This document shows, piece by piece, positions 33,601-41,690 of a stretch of DNA of 64,000 bases. The position numbers and the translations under genes are program-made. The notes below the pieces were generated by a model. It was not told where the DNA came from. It ran no database searches and worked only from the letters and a program-made list of their open reading frames with translations. Numbering within the stretch: the first letter of the stretch is position 1; each line of letters opens with the position of its first letter. The stretch is from Phycisphaerales bacterium (GTDB lineage Bacteria > Planctomycetota > Phycisphaerae > UBA1845 > UTPLA1): contig JACKHI010000001.1 in NCBI GenBank assembly GCA_020639075.1, forward strand, positions 3,720,001 through 3,784,000, read 5' to 3'.

Positions 33601-33800
33601 GGGTCGAAAACGACGCAGCGGATTCGAAGTCGGCCGGCTCGACACCTGCGCCCATCGTGCAAGCCGCGAGCGGAAACAAGATTCCGGGCGGCCGGGAAAC
33701 CACCGCGGACAATAACGCCGGGAAAGTCGTCTCAAAGACGGCGGTGATCGACGCGGAACAGGCGAAAGACAACACACGGGAGCTCGCGTATGCCGGCTAA
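30606..33800 (+). CDS. cheA: chemotaxis histidine kinase CheA with two Hpt domains
   Basis: 1064 aa from GTG 30606 (GTGA overlap with cheR). Domain order: Hpt1 (phospho-His64 in AAHSFKGLG), Hpt2 (His251 in CAHNIKGATG), a P2-like beta/alpha module (about residues 377-455, IIQVRFPKDFIEAEVQAYL), and a long Ala/Pro/Lys linker. The dimerisation helices follow (VDLERLDQLMNLGGELVINKARL), then the HATPase with HMIRNSVDHGIETPEERAASGKP, DDGKGVN and SGRGMGMDIV. A CheW-like regulatory domain to about residue 1000 and a low-complexity tail of about 60 residues end it. It is longer than E. coli CheA (654 aa) because of the extra Hpt and the linkers. Both Hpt histidines are present, so both could be phosphorylated. 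Confidence 0.96.
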   Translation: MSDYVPDISEELLAGFVDEAPEYLEILDDGLMALEQKAQAGNGLITLDSPEDHSRMNEMFRAAHSFKGLGAAMGFDKIRDLTHVMETLFDQLRMGKLALADHAVETLFKVIDRLKALINELTAPPDAPVEIEDCVSALEAILRGEVADGDNESNQATTEVMNTVEADASPQTESSTDGIESMPTEVETAPGGKAVIPALGPDAAVLENSDLAHLFVDSTLETLDELNATLLKLEETPDDTEAINDVFRCAHNIKGATGAAGCTALYHMTHEMETVLDLVRSHELSLTPDMMQAIFAAADRVRADVTLIKNDDMASLTGEGTDGMFTTWLSGAVKTAAQPKSPPASTAAQPDASEDSPATTSAAPSAVEPVADGDMIIQVRFPKDFIEAEVQAYLIKNKLEEFGDVISTSPDVDTLDGSAALEDIRYFVNSSAQPAEIEKVIKSYTVESVHIRRGDEVSEAESVAAEQKPCAAASQQSEPATPTAAPKTTIAPEPAKKPASKTAPAPTPKAPVPVSTENAGQAADKKEPARPTAKPSETIRVDLERLDQLMNLGGELVINKARLTQIHGRFDPLFHGQNLSYLVNDMSERVNRLTNALETQAEAGSQNRRKSDIEDSIHSIADGFQTIRGAIEQFQEARGAMNDFSEALHALNRVSEGIQKGIMETRMVSVGPLFQRFRRVVRDISKATGKSVNLVLKGEQTELDKRMIDELGDPLTHMIRNSVDHGIETPEERAASGKPAVAEVTLNAFHRGRHICIEVRDDGKGVNIERVKAKIIERELATPAEVERMSHKEIVQYIFKPGFSTAEKVTDLSGRGMGMDIVLNKLEQINGTVEVDSVTGEGSVVTIKLPLTLAIITAILAKIGDYVYAIPLDAVAEIITATRSEIQYIQKKRVVRVRERVIPVAFFEQMFAVGSDSLRTRVRNEESLTLVILEMQNERVGLVVDELIGQEDVVIKSIAENFRNVSGITGASIMGDGRVSLILDVASMMSMFAERSDEWVENDAADSKSAGSTPAPIVQAASGNKIPGGRETTADNNAGKVVSKTAVIDAEQAKDNTRELAYAG

Positions 33801-34986
33801 ACTGGAACAAGCATCAGTGGATCTCGCCGAATCACTGCGGACCGTCGCGGTCAACAGCGCCTACAACGCATCCCGCGCGCTGTCGAAGTGGTTCAAGCGA
33901 GGCGTTCGTCTGACGAGCGACGGTTTCGAGAGTCTTCCATTGAGCGAAGTCGTATCGGCCGCGTGCGATCCGGAAGACGCCGTCGTCGCGGCGCACATGC
34001 CTCTCGACGGCGAACTCGGCGGCGACGTATTGCTCGTCTTCCGGGAGAAGACGGCGATGCACGTGGTCGACATGATGATCGGCGCGCCGGAAGGCACGAC
34101 GAAGACGATCGGCGATCTGGAGGCGTCCTGCATTCAGGAGACAGGCAACATCGTTGCGACGTCGTTTACGAACTCTCTCGCGGGCTGGCTGAATGTCGAG
34201 ACGATTCCGGCGGCGCCGACTGTCGTGCACGACATGGCGTGCGCCGTGATAGAGCCGTTGCTCATTTCGCAGGCGGAAATAGGGGACACGGCGCTCGTGT
34301 CGCGGACGGAATTCGAGTTGGACGGCAAGCAGATGGACTGGTTCCTGCTGCTGCTGCCGTCAGCCGGGGCGTTGACCAAGATGCGTTCGCGTTGCGAGAG
34401 CGACGAATTCAAACGGAACGCGTTGCACACAATCGCGATCAACGGCGCCTTCAACGCCTCGCGGGCGATGTCGAAGTGGCTCCATCGGGGCGTTCGGCTG
34501 ACCACTGAGGGCTTCGAGAAGGTGCCGCTTCGGGACATCTGCCAGGGGCTCGACGCCGGATCCGAGGTCGCCGCGCTGCATCTCGAGCTCGGAAGCCAGA
34601 TGCACGGGCACACATTGATGGTCATGTCGAGAACAACGGCGCTGGAGTTGGTCGATGTGCTGACGCAGAAGCCCGAAGGCACGACGAGTGAATTCGACGA
34701 GATGGCGCGATCCTGTTTGCAGGAGACGGGCAATATTGTCAGCAGCGCGTTTATCAACAGCTGGGCCAAATGGCTCGATATTCACACGGCGCCTCAGCCG
34801 CCGCAACTGCACGTCGATATGCTCGAGGCGATCCTTCAAGCAGTCGTCATCGAGCAGGCGTCGGTCAGCGACGAGGTCTTCCTTGCGAAGACATCGTTCA
34901 GCGTGGACGGGAAGTGGCTCGATTGGAAGTACTACGTCTTGCCAACGCCGATTTCGCTTCGGTTGATCGAGACGTCGATGCACTAG
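33790..34986 (+). CDS. tandem CheC-like chemotaxis phosphatase (two CheC modules in one chain)
   Basis: 398 aa, overlapping cheA by 11 nt. The chain is an internal duplication of about 200 residues, each half the size of one CheC. The CheC active-site consensus is (D/S)-x3-E-x2-N-x22-P. It is met exactly in both halves: Ser113-Glu117-Asn120 with Pro143, and Ser308-Glu312-Asn315 with Pro338. The other motif expected in each CheC module, near its first helix, has lost the Glu (Val19 with Asn22; Ile215 with Asn218). Each module should therefore have one active site, giving a two-site phosphatase for CheY-P. The first helices (NSAYNASRALSKWFKRGVRLT, here shortened) are CheC-like and not FliM/FliY-like, as no N-terminal CheY-binding peptide is seen. 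Confidence 0.88.
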   Translation: MPAKLEQASVDLAESLRTVAVNSAYNASRALSKWFKRGVRLTSDGFESLPLSEVVSAACDPEDAVVAAHMPLDGELGGDVLLVFREKTAMHVVDMMIGAPEGTTKTIGDLEASCIQETGNIVATSFTNSLAGWLNVETIPAAPTVVHDMACAVIEPLLISQAEIGDTALVSRTEFELDGKQMDWFLLLLPSAGALTKMRSRCESDEFKRNALHTIAINGAFNASRAMSKWLHRGVRLTTEGFEKVPLRDICQGLDAGSEVAALHLELGSQMHGHTLMVMSRTTALELVDVLTQKPEGTTSEFDEMARSCLQETGNIVSSAFINSWAKWLDIHTAPQPPQLHVDMLEAILQAVVIEQASVSDEVFLAKTSFSVDGKWLDWKYYVLPTPISLRLIETSMH

Positions 34987-35002
34987 GGACTGGAGATCGA
35001 AC

Positions 35003-35470
35003 ATGGGTGATACCCATAACATTGGCATTGCGGAAATCAAGATCGCCAAATGCCCGGACAAGTTGCGAACCGTACTCGGTTCGTGTGTCGGCGTTGCGAT
35101 CTTCGATCGAGTTTCCAAAGTCGGCGGCCTCGCGCATGTGATGCTGCCGGATTCCTCGATCGGCAAGGGGGACAAGGGCAAGTTCGCGGACACGGCCGTC
35201 GACGCGCTGATCGTTGACGTTGCCGGGGCCGGCGGCGAACACAAGCGGCTGATGGCGAAGATCAGCGGCGGTGCATCGATGTTCGGAACCAATGTCGATA
35301 AGGGAATCGGCGAGCGCAATATCGAGGCGGTCAAAGCTCGATTGAAGAAACACATGATTCGTCTTGCGGCGGAGGATGTCGGCGGAACGAAGGGTCGGCG
35401 GATGATCCTCGATCCGGCGTCCGGCGAAGTAACGGTACAAGTCATCGGCGCCGAGCCGGTCGTGATCTGA
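35003..35470 (+). CDS. cheD: chemoreceptor glutamine deamidase CheD
   Basis: 155 aa from ATG 35003. The catalytic triad of the family is in place: Cys28 in LGSCVGV, His45 in GGLAHVMLP and Thr64 in FADTAVDALI. The GGASMFG segment and RRMILDPASGEVTV end match CheD. It deamidates receptor Gln residues and is stimulated or sequestered by CheC, so the neighbouring tandem CheC is the likely partner. The gene begins 16 nt after the CheC-like stop, within the operon. Confidence 0.94.
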   Translation: MGDTHNIGIAEIKIAKCPDKLRTVLGSCVGVAIFDRVSKVGGLAHVMLPDSSIGKGDKGKFADTAVDALIVDVAGAGGEHKRLMAKISGGASMFGTNVDKGIGERNIEAVKARLKKHMIRLAAEDVGGTKGRRMILDPASGEVTVQVIGAEPVVI

Positions 35471-35491
35471 GAATTTTTGAAGGAGAAGCCC

Positions 35492-35857
35492 GTGGCCACA
35501 CGAGTTTTGGTAGTAGATGACGCCGCATTCATGCGTCACATGATCAAGGGCATCCTGACCGACATCGGCTGCGAAGTCGTGGCGGAAGCGGTGAACGGCG
35601 AGGAGGCGTGCGAAATGTACGCCAACGAGAAGCCCGATCTCGTGACGATGGATCTGATCATGCCCAAGAAGGGCGGCCTCGATGCGCTGAAGGACATTCG
35701 CCAAAGCGATCCCGGCGCCAAGGTCATTGTCATTTCGGCCATTGATCAGCGGCAGCCGCTGATGGAAGCCTTGAAGAGCGGGGCGGCGGATTACGTCGTC
35801 AAACCGTTCGAGAAGGAACGCGTTCAGGAAGCCGTCAATCGTGTGATCGCCGGCTGA
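35492..35857 (+). CDS. cheY: response regulator CheY
   Basis: 121 aa from GTG 35492 with AAGGAG 7 nt upstream; the in-frame TTG at 35477 would overlap that site. Single receiver domain with acidic pocket Asp9-Asp10, phospho-acceptor Asp54 (VTMDLIMP), Ser82 and Lys104 (YVVKPFEK). There is no output domain. It should shuttle the signal from CheA to a motor or other output, which is not in this window. It is dephosphorylated by the tandem CheC. Confidence 0.95.
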   Translation: MATRVLVVDDAAFMRHMIKGILTDIGCEVVAEAVNGEEACEMYANEKPDLVTMDLIMPKKGGLDALKDIRQSDPGAKVIVISAIDQRQPLMEALKSGAADYVVKPFEKERVQEAVNRVIAG

Positions 35858-35900
35858 TTGATTGGCGTAACGCGTGCTTCGCCATAGGAAAGGACCTCAC

Positions 35901-36950
35901 GTGGCCATTCGCGTATTGATCGTTGACGACTCCGTGTTCATGCGCGGCATGCTCAAAAGTGCCATGGAGGGCGCCGCGGATATCGACGTCATCGCGACGG
36001 CGATGAACGGCAACGACGGCCTCGCCAAGATCGAATCACTCAAACCCGATGTCGTGACGCTCGATTTCGAGATGCCGGGACTCACCGGTCTGGAAGTCCT
36101 CGAACACGTCATGAAGAAATGTCCGCTGCCCGTCGTCATGGTGTCCACCAAGACGCAGAAGGGCGCGAAAATCACGCTCGAGGCGCTGCAGCTCGGCGCC
36201 GTCGACTACGTCGCCAAGCCGCTCGGCGAAAAATCGGCGACGCTTCAGTCGTTTCGAGAGGATGTCCTTAACGCTGTCCGCGCCGCCGCAGCCAGCAATC
36301 GCGCCCGAATCGGCAAGAAGGAAGATAGCGTCGTCGAAGCGAAGGGCTTCATCGGCGGTCCGCCCAACGTCGTCGTCGCCATCGGCATTTCCGCCGGCGG
36401 CCCCGCAACATTGCACAAGTTCGTTCCCGCCATCCCACAGAACTTTCCGCCGATCGTCGTGACTCAGCATATGCCCGCGGACTTCACGGGCCCTTTCTGC
36501 AAGCGACTCAACGAAGTCGCACAAGTGACTGTCAAGGAGGCCGAAACGGGCGACGAACTTCGCCCCGGTACGCTGCACCTCGCCCCTGGCGGTCTCCACA
36601 TGAAAATCGAGAGGCACATAGGCAGGCTGTGCGTCGCACTCGACGACGGCCCAAAGGTGTCGGGGTTCCGACCATCCGTTGATGTCCTGTTTACGTCGCT
36701 GGCGAAGTGCGCAGGTGAACGCGTCGTCGCCGTCGTCATGACGGGAATGGGGAATGACGGATCCGCCGGAATCCAACTACTGAAGGAAAAGGGCGCGGTC
36801 ACCCTCGCACAAGACCAAGCGTCATCCATCGTTTATGGTATGCCGAAGGCGGCGTTTGAAACCGGCGCCGTCGATCGACAAGTTGCGCTCCGCGATATTC
36901 CGACGGCGCTTCACGACGGCATCGATCAACTGGCGGCCTGCCTGCGTTAA
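35901..36950 (+). CDS. cheB: chemotaxis methylesterase/deamidase CheB
   Basis: 349 aa from GTG 35901 (AAAGGA upstream). The receiver domain has Asp9-Asp10, Asp55 in TLDFEMPG and Lys106 in YVAKPLGE. A linker of about 30 residues leads to the CheB_methylest domain with the catalytic triad Ser164 (GISAGGP), His190 (VTQHMP) and Asp286 (TGMGNDGSAG). It removes methyl groups from receptor glutamates after CheA phosphorylation. It is the last gene of the operon and meets the convergent MFS gene 19 nt further on, without an obvious terminator. Confidence 0.96.
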   Translation: MAIRVLIVDDSVFMRGMLKSAMEGAADIDVIATAMNGNDGLAKIESLKPDVVTLDFEMPGLTGLEVLEHVMKKCPLPVVMVSTKTQKGAKITLEALQLGAVDYVAKPLGEKSATLQSFREDVLNAVRAAAASNRARIGKKEDSVVEAKGFIGGPPNVVVAIGISAGGPATLHKFVPAIPQNFPPIVVTQHMPADFTGPFCKRLNEVAQVTVKEAETGDELRPGTLHLAPGGLHMKIERHIGRLCVALDDGPKVSGFRPSVDVLFTSLAKCAGERVVAVVMTGMGNDGSAGIQLLKEKGAVTLAQDQASSIVYGMPKAAFETGAVDRQVALRDIPTALHDGIDQLAACLR

Positions 36951-36969
36951 CAAGCGATCGGCGTAGACG

Positions 36970-38286
36970 TCAACACGTAATGCCTCGGCGAGCCAGGTCG
37001 CGGAGCATCGGAAGCGTGACGGCCGCGCAGATCACCTCTCCCCCGCCGGCGACGAGAAACGCCATTCGATAACCCGCGATGGGCGCGAATTCCATCCAGT
37101 GCATCAGCGCCAGCGCGCCGCCCGCGACGATTGGGCCCAGAAGGAACCCGAGCGAACCGGCGATATTGAATCCCGTGAAGGCCGCGCCGCGATGCGACTC
37201 CGGCGCCAGATCCGCACAGAGCGCCAGGTTCGGTGCGAACATCAACGCACTCAGAACTCCCGATACGATCATCGCGACCGGCATCCATTCGAGCGGAATC
37301 AGGCCGTAGGCGACGAAGACGACGCCGAAGCCCGCCGATCCCAGGGCGATCGGCCGCACACGTCCGATGCGATCCGCAAGTCGCCCCGCCGGGTAGACCA
37401 GCGCCGCAAACGGCAGGAGAAACATCACGAGCAATCGGCTTCGGGCGTCCGGCGCGAGTGCGTGCACATTCGCGAGAAACAATACGAATGTCGATATGAC
37501 GACGCCGACGCAGAATCGATCGATGAATGCGTAGGCGTAAGCAATACCGAGGGACGGATTCGAGCGAAGCACATGCGTCCACGGTGTTCTCGCGGCTTCG
37601 CGATCGCGATTCGACGCCGGCTCAACGGCGAAAAGCAGCGTGCCGAGCGCCGTCACTGCCGCCGTCAAGCCTGCGATGTAGAAGAACCATGTCGGCAGAT
37701 GTGTCCACAAGACGCCCCCCAGGCGCGTGCCGCAGGCTGTGCCGAACATCATGGCGGCGCCGATGATTCCCATCGCCCGACCGCGGCGATTCTCCGGTGC
37801 GAAACTCGCGCCGATGGCCATCAGTGCGCTGAGGCCGATGACGTGGGCCGCCCCCTCGAAAAATCGAATGCCGAGCAGCCAGCCGACGCTGGGCGCGATA
37901 GACATCGTGGCGAGTAGGACGCCGTCGGCCGCCAGGGCCAATGCGGCGACGCTCTTGAGCATGCCGCGTTGATGCAGGTACCGGCCCAGCAGGGGAACGC
38001 AGACAAACGCCCCGAGCATATTGATTGACTGGAAGGCGTGCGCGCCGAGCGGCTCGATGAGCTCGAACCAGTCGGCGGACATCCAGCCGGCCAGCGGCGC
38101 CGTGAGGTTGCCGACGACCTCTTTCAGCGCAGGCGTCAGCATCGTGACCGGCAGCATCGCGAACCAGGCCAGGACGGCGATCTTTGCCACGTTCGCGCGA
38201 TTTGCTCGGGCCCCGGTCATTGCGGGTGCGATCGCATCGCCGCGCGGTACGAGCGACGATCGGGTGGCGTTGCTGGCGGACGACAT
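36970..38286 (-). CDS. major facilitator superfamily transporter
   Basis: 438 aa from ATG 38286, where AGGA stands 9 nt upstream; ATG 38295 and 38364 are in frame but less well placed. Twelve hydrophobic helices lie in two halves. The MFS A-like motif is GRYLHQRGML after helix 2 and, in the second half, GRLADRIGRVRPIAL. Sequence such as FEGAAHVIGLSALMAIGASFAPENRRGRAMGI resembles drug/sugar efflux members. The substrate is not predictable. The N-terminal about 25 residues are polar. Confidence 0.88.
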   Translation of the reverse strand: MSSASNATRSSLVPRGDAIAPAMTGARANRANVAKIAVLAWFAMLPVTMLTPALKEVVGNLTAPLAGWMSADWFELIEPLGAHAFQSINMLGAFVCVPLLGRYLHQRGMLKSVAALALAADGVLLATMSIAPSVGWLLGIRFFEGAAHVIGLSALMAIGASFAPENRRGRAMGIIGAAMMFGTACGTRLGGVLWTHLPTWFFYIAGLTAAVTALGTLLFAVEPASNRDREAARTPWTHVLRSNPSLGIAYAYAFIDRFCVGVVISTFVLFLANVHALAPDARSRLLVMFLLPFAALVYPAGRLADRIGRVRPIALGSAGFGVVFVAYGLIPLEWMPVAMIVSGVLSALMFAPNLALCADLAPESHRGAAFTGFNIAGSLGFLLGPIVAGGALALMHWMEFAPIAGYRMAFLVAGGGEVICAAVTLPMLRDLARRGITC

Positions 38287-38534
38287 GTCAGGCATTCCTG
38301 TCCGGTTTTCGGGAAGCGGGCGGTTCGGGTCAGCTCGGGAATGAGAAGCCTCGTTCCAATGCATCGGCCGATATCATCCGCCATATTAGCGGGGTTCCGA
38401 GCGGGTAAGTAAAGACCGCATGTGGAATCGCCGCGCCCCGCGTTGGATTGCCGGCGAATTCGCCAAATCCGCGATCCCATAATACCGATCAACAGTTGTG
38501 CCCAACATCGATACGACGGTTGGAGGATGACTTG

Positions 38535-40076
38535 ATGGCCGGTTCTGTGATCGCGCGAACCCTGGGATATGCCGACCTCGCCCTGAAGGCGCGCAAGCTG
38601 CGCCGATCGTCTGATCGGGAAGTTTCCGCGCGGGCTCGATCGCTGCTCGTCGAACGTATGGGCAAGCTTCGAGGTCTGCCGCAGAAAATGGGCCAGTTGC
38701 TCAGCATGGGCGGCGATGAGGATCGCGCTGCGGCCTTCGGCAAACTGACGGACCACGCGGAACCGCTGCCGTTCGATGAGATCGAACCGGTTCTTCGCGA
38801 CGCCTGGGATGCGGACATCGTTTCAATCGTGCGATCGATCGAGACGAAGGGCATTGCCGCATCACTTGGCCAGGTGCATCGCGCAACACTCATGGACGGC
38901 ACTGACGTTGCGATCAAAGTGCAATATCCCGGCATTCGCAAGGCGGCGATGTCGGACCTGAAGATGCTAGGCTGGTTGAGCGCGCCCGCCGGTGATTTGC
39001 GCCGCGGATTCGATATGCAGGGGTATCGAAACGAGATCCTGCGAGATCTGGATGAGGAGCTCGAATACTGCATCGAGGCCGCCAACCAGAAACGATTCGC
39101 GTACTTCATGCAATCGCAACCCGCCTGGGTGATCCCCGATGTCATCGAATCGCTTTCAACGGATCGCGTCCTCGTGACGCGCTGGATTGACGGTGAACGA
39201 ATCGAGGTCGCCGCGAAACGTTCGCTCCCGGAGCGAAAGGCCCTGGCGCGATCGATCATCGACGGGTTCTTTCACACGCTCTTCGAATCGGGGTTCATTC
39301 ACGCCGATCCGCACGCGGGCAACTATCGATTCGCCCATTCGGCGGACGGACCGCGCGTCGTGCTGTACGACTTCGGCTGCATGTATCAAGTGCCGGCTGA
39401 GCATCGCATGGCGATCCTGAAGCTGATCCAGATGACGATGTCCAACAGCGGCGATCCTCTGAAACCGCTCTTGGCGCTGGGCTTCAATCCCGATCTGCTC
39501 GAACCGATTTGCGGTAAGTTGGCGGCCGTTTGCGGAACGATTTTCGAACCGTTCACTTATCCCGGCCAGTTCAACGTGCGAGAATGGAAGCGCGGCGAAC
39601 GCATTGCGGACATCCTCGGCGAGGACAAATGGAATTTCCGCATGAGCGGTCCGCCGTGGCTTGTGTTCGTCATGCGGGCCTTCCACGGGCTGACGTATTA
39701 TCTCGATCGTCTGGACGCCCCCGTCTCGTGGTCGATTGCGATTCGCAGACATCTTGATGCGAATGCCGCCGCACTGGCGGCGATCGACGTCACGGCGGAT
39801 GAGAACCAGGCTGGCGCGTTCGAAACACAGGCGCGTCATCTGCGAATTCGTGTGCGCGAGGGCGATCGTGAAAAGGTCCTGCTGACATTTCCAGCCCGAT
39901 GCGTGGACAATCTCGCCGAATTGATGGACGACGACCTGCGAGAGCGAATCGTTGGTCATGGATATGACCTAGAAGCGATCGGGAAGTCGGTACGCCGATC
40001 GGCATACGCGCCGCAATCGCTCTTCGAAATCAACGATGTCTCGACGAACAAGACGGCGTGCGTGTGGTTGGAATGA
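38535..40076 (+). CDS. ABC1/AarF/UbiB-family atypical kinase
   Basis: 513 aa from ATG 38535, with GGAGGA 8 nt upstream. It shows the family motifs in order: KxGQ-type LPQKMGQLLSM, the alanine-rich loop IAASLGQVHRATLMDGTDVAIKVQYPG, an E-D segment LDEELEYCIEAANQKRF, and the kinase-like GFIHADPHAGNYRF and VVLYDFGCMY. The N-terminal helices and about 90 C-terminal residues are extra. Members act in ubiquinone/isoprenoid lipid metabolism or as atypical ATPases. I see no ubiquinone genes nearby, and the C-terminal hydrophobic helices of UbiB are absent, so a soluble or peripheral family member is likely. Confidence 0.9.
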   Translation: MAGSVIARTLGYADLALKARKLRRSSDREVSARARSLLVERMGKLRGLPQKMGQLLSMGGDEDRAAAFGKLTDHAEPLPFDEIEPVLRDAWDADIVSIVRSIETKGIAASLGQVHRATLMDGTDVAIKVQYPGIRKAAMSDLKMLGWLSAPAGDLRRGFDMQGYRNEILRDLDEELEYCIEAANQKRFAYFMQSQPAWVIPDVIESLSTDRVLVTRWIDGERIEVAAKRSLPERKALARSIIDGFFHTLFESGFIHADPHAGNYRFAHSADGPRVVLYDFGCMYQVPAEHRMAILKLIQMTMSNSGDPLKPLLALGFNPDLLEPICGKLAAVCGTIFEPFTYPGQFNVREWKRGERIADILGEDKWNFRMSGPPWLVFVMRAFHGLTYYLDRLDAPVSWSIAIRRHLDANAAALAAIDVTADENQAGAFETQARHLRIRVREGDREKVLLTFPARCVDNLAELMDDDLRERIVGHGYDLEAIGKSVRRSAYAPQSLFEINDVSTNKTACVWLE

Positions 40077-40340
40077 CGGATGGATCGCAAGCCGGGAGGC
40101 GACGAATCCCGGGTGTCCGACAGTCTCGAGAAGTTGTGTGCGACGAATTCGCCGTCTTGCGTCGCCAGCTTAATTACTGACGGATCCCTAATGAAAGTAA
40201 AGTCGAGTTGACTAACATTAGCCCGGCGGTTGATGAAGAGTACTTTACTAACGGCGCGGGAATGCCGGAATCGGACCCCCAAAGGGCAGTCTTTGCCGTG
40301 CCGAGGGTTTGGGAGCGGGATCGAATCGCTCCCTGTTCTG

Positions 40341-41282
40341 TCAATCCCCCCTAAGTAATTCAGATACGCGCCTCGCCACGACGTCCATCGCGTCCCCCGC
40401 CCCGACGTCCACCCATTTCGCAAAGTGGAACTTCCGAAACCACGTGCGTTGATGCTTGGCGAATCGCCGTGTCTGGATCTTGATTGCCTCGACAGCGTCG
40501 TCGAGCGGGCATCGCCCTTCCACGTGATCGATGATCTGTGCGTATCCCAGCGCCTGGCGCGCCTGCTCGCTCATGCCCCTGGGATGCGCCAACAGTGATC
40601 GCACTTCGCCGACGAGCCCGTCGGTGATCATCTGCTTCACGCGCGCGTTGATGCGGCGCGATGCGTCTTCTTTTTCCCTGCGCAGGCCGACGATGCGGGC
40701 CGGATAGCGCATTCGGCCCGAGTCCCATTGCGTCTGAAGCGCCGACAGCGGCTTTCCCGTGGCATGATGGACTTCCAGTGCTCGTTCGATCCGTTTGTAG
40801 TCATTGGGGTGAATTCGCGCCGCTGCCTCCGGATCGACGCGAACGAGGTCGGCGTGCAATGCCGGATTTCCCTCGGCGTCCGCACGTTCGCGCAGGGCGG
40901 ATCGAAAGGCCGCGTCCGCCGCGGGGCCTTCGAACATCCCGAAGACGAGCGACATGACATAGAGCGGAGTGCCGCCGACGATCAAGGGGCGCCGCCCTCG
41001 GCGGGCGATGTCATGGATGGCCTCGTCGGCCATCTCGCCGAACCGCGCCGCGCTGAACGACTCCCAGGGATCGACGACATCGATCAGATGATGCGGTACG
41101 CGACTTCGTTCGACCGGACTCGCTTTGGCCGTTCCGATGTCCATTCCGCGGTAAACCTGCATTGAATCGACGGAAACGATCTCGGCGTTCAGCTCGGCGG
41201 CGATGGCGAGGGCGCAGGAGGATTTTCCGCTGGCGGTGACGCCCAAGAGCAGGTCTATTCCTGGTTGTGTGGTCTCACTCAT
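40341..41282 (-). CDS. miaA: tRNA dimethylallyltransferase MiaA
   Basis: 313 aa from ATG 41282; the open frame upstream lacks a ribosome site. P-loop LLGVTASGKSSCALAIA, then SVDSMQVYRGMDIGTAKAS, HHLIDVVDPWESFSAARF, VGGTPLYVMSLVFGM, and the C-terminal ARQALGYAQIIDHVEG and IQTRRFAKHQRTWFRKF. These are all the conserved MiaA elements. It adds dimethylallyl to A37 of tRNAs reading UNN codons. The tRNA-Leu(CAA) in this window, with A37 in its loop, is a natural substrate type. The gene is convergent with the ABC1 gene and has no operon partner. Confidence 0.96.
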   Translation of the reverse strand: MSETTQPGIDLLLGVTASGKSSCALAIAAELNAEIVSVDSMQVYRGMDIGTAKASPVERSRVPHHLIDVVDPWESFSAARFGEMADEAIHDIARRGRRPLIVGGTPLYVMSLVFGMFEGPAADAAFRSALRERADAEGNPALHADLVRVDPEAAARIHPNDYKRIERALEVHHATGKPLSALQTQWDSGRMRYPARIVGLRREKEDASRRINARVKQMITDGLVGEVRSLLAHPRGMSEQARQALGYAQIIDHVEGRCPLDDAVEAIKIQTRRFAKHQRTWFRKFHFAKWVDVGAGDAMDVVARRVSELLRGD

Positions 41283-41690
41283 TGGTTTTTCGCGCCTCAA
41301 TCGAGGCGGGCCGATGTCCGCCGCCCGATCGTGACAACGGGCCGGAGCCCGAATTCCCAGTTGCTGTAACGCGCCCGTAACGCCGACTTCGCCCGTGTCC
41401 ACTCGGAATCGGGAGGGGGCCATGGACCGCTGATGGGCAGATTGTAATTGCTTGTATGGATTATGGTTACAAGGAAATCTCACACATCCCTCTGCGATGC
41501 GGCGTCGTGCGCGGGGAACTCCGGAAAGTCATCAAGCCGTTGCGATACATCGGGGGCCGAAATGAATATAATGATCTCAACGTCGTATTTACATGGGAGG
41601 CGACTTTGGGGCGCCAGGTCGTACTATCGACGACAACTGGCGGTTCGTTTGTCGATTCCGTACCACGAACGATCCACGAGGAGACAAGAC
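41283..41690. other. divergent intergenic region between miaA and the Cys-rich repeat gene
   Basis: 408 bp without a credible gene. A consensus -10 box TATAAT lies at 41567-41572, about 120 nt upstream of the Cys-rich gene, but no -35 at 16-18 nt is convincing. The region is noticeably AT-richer than its flanks between 41440 and 41600. Confidence 0.45.
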
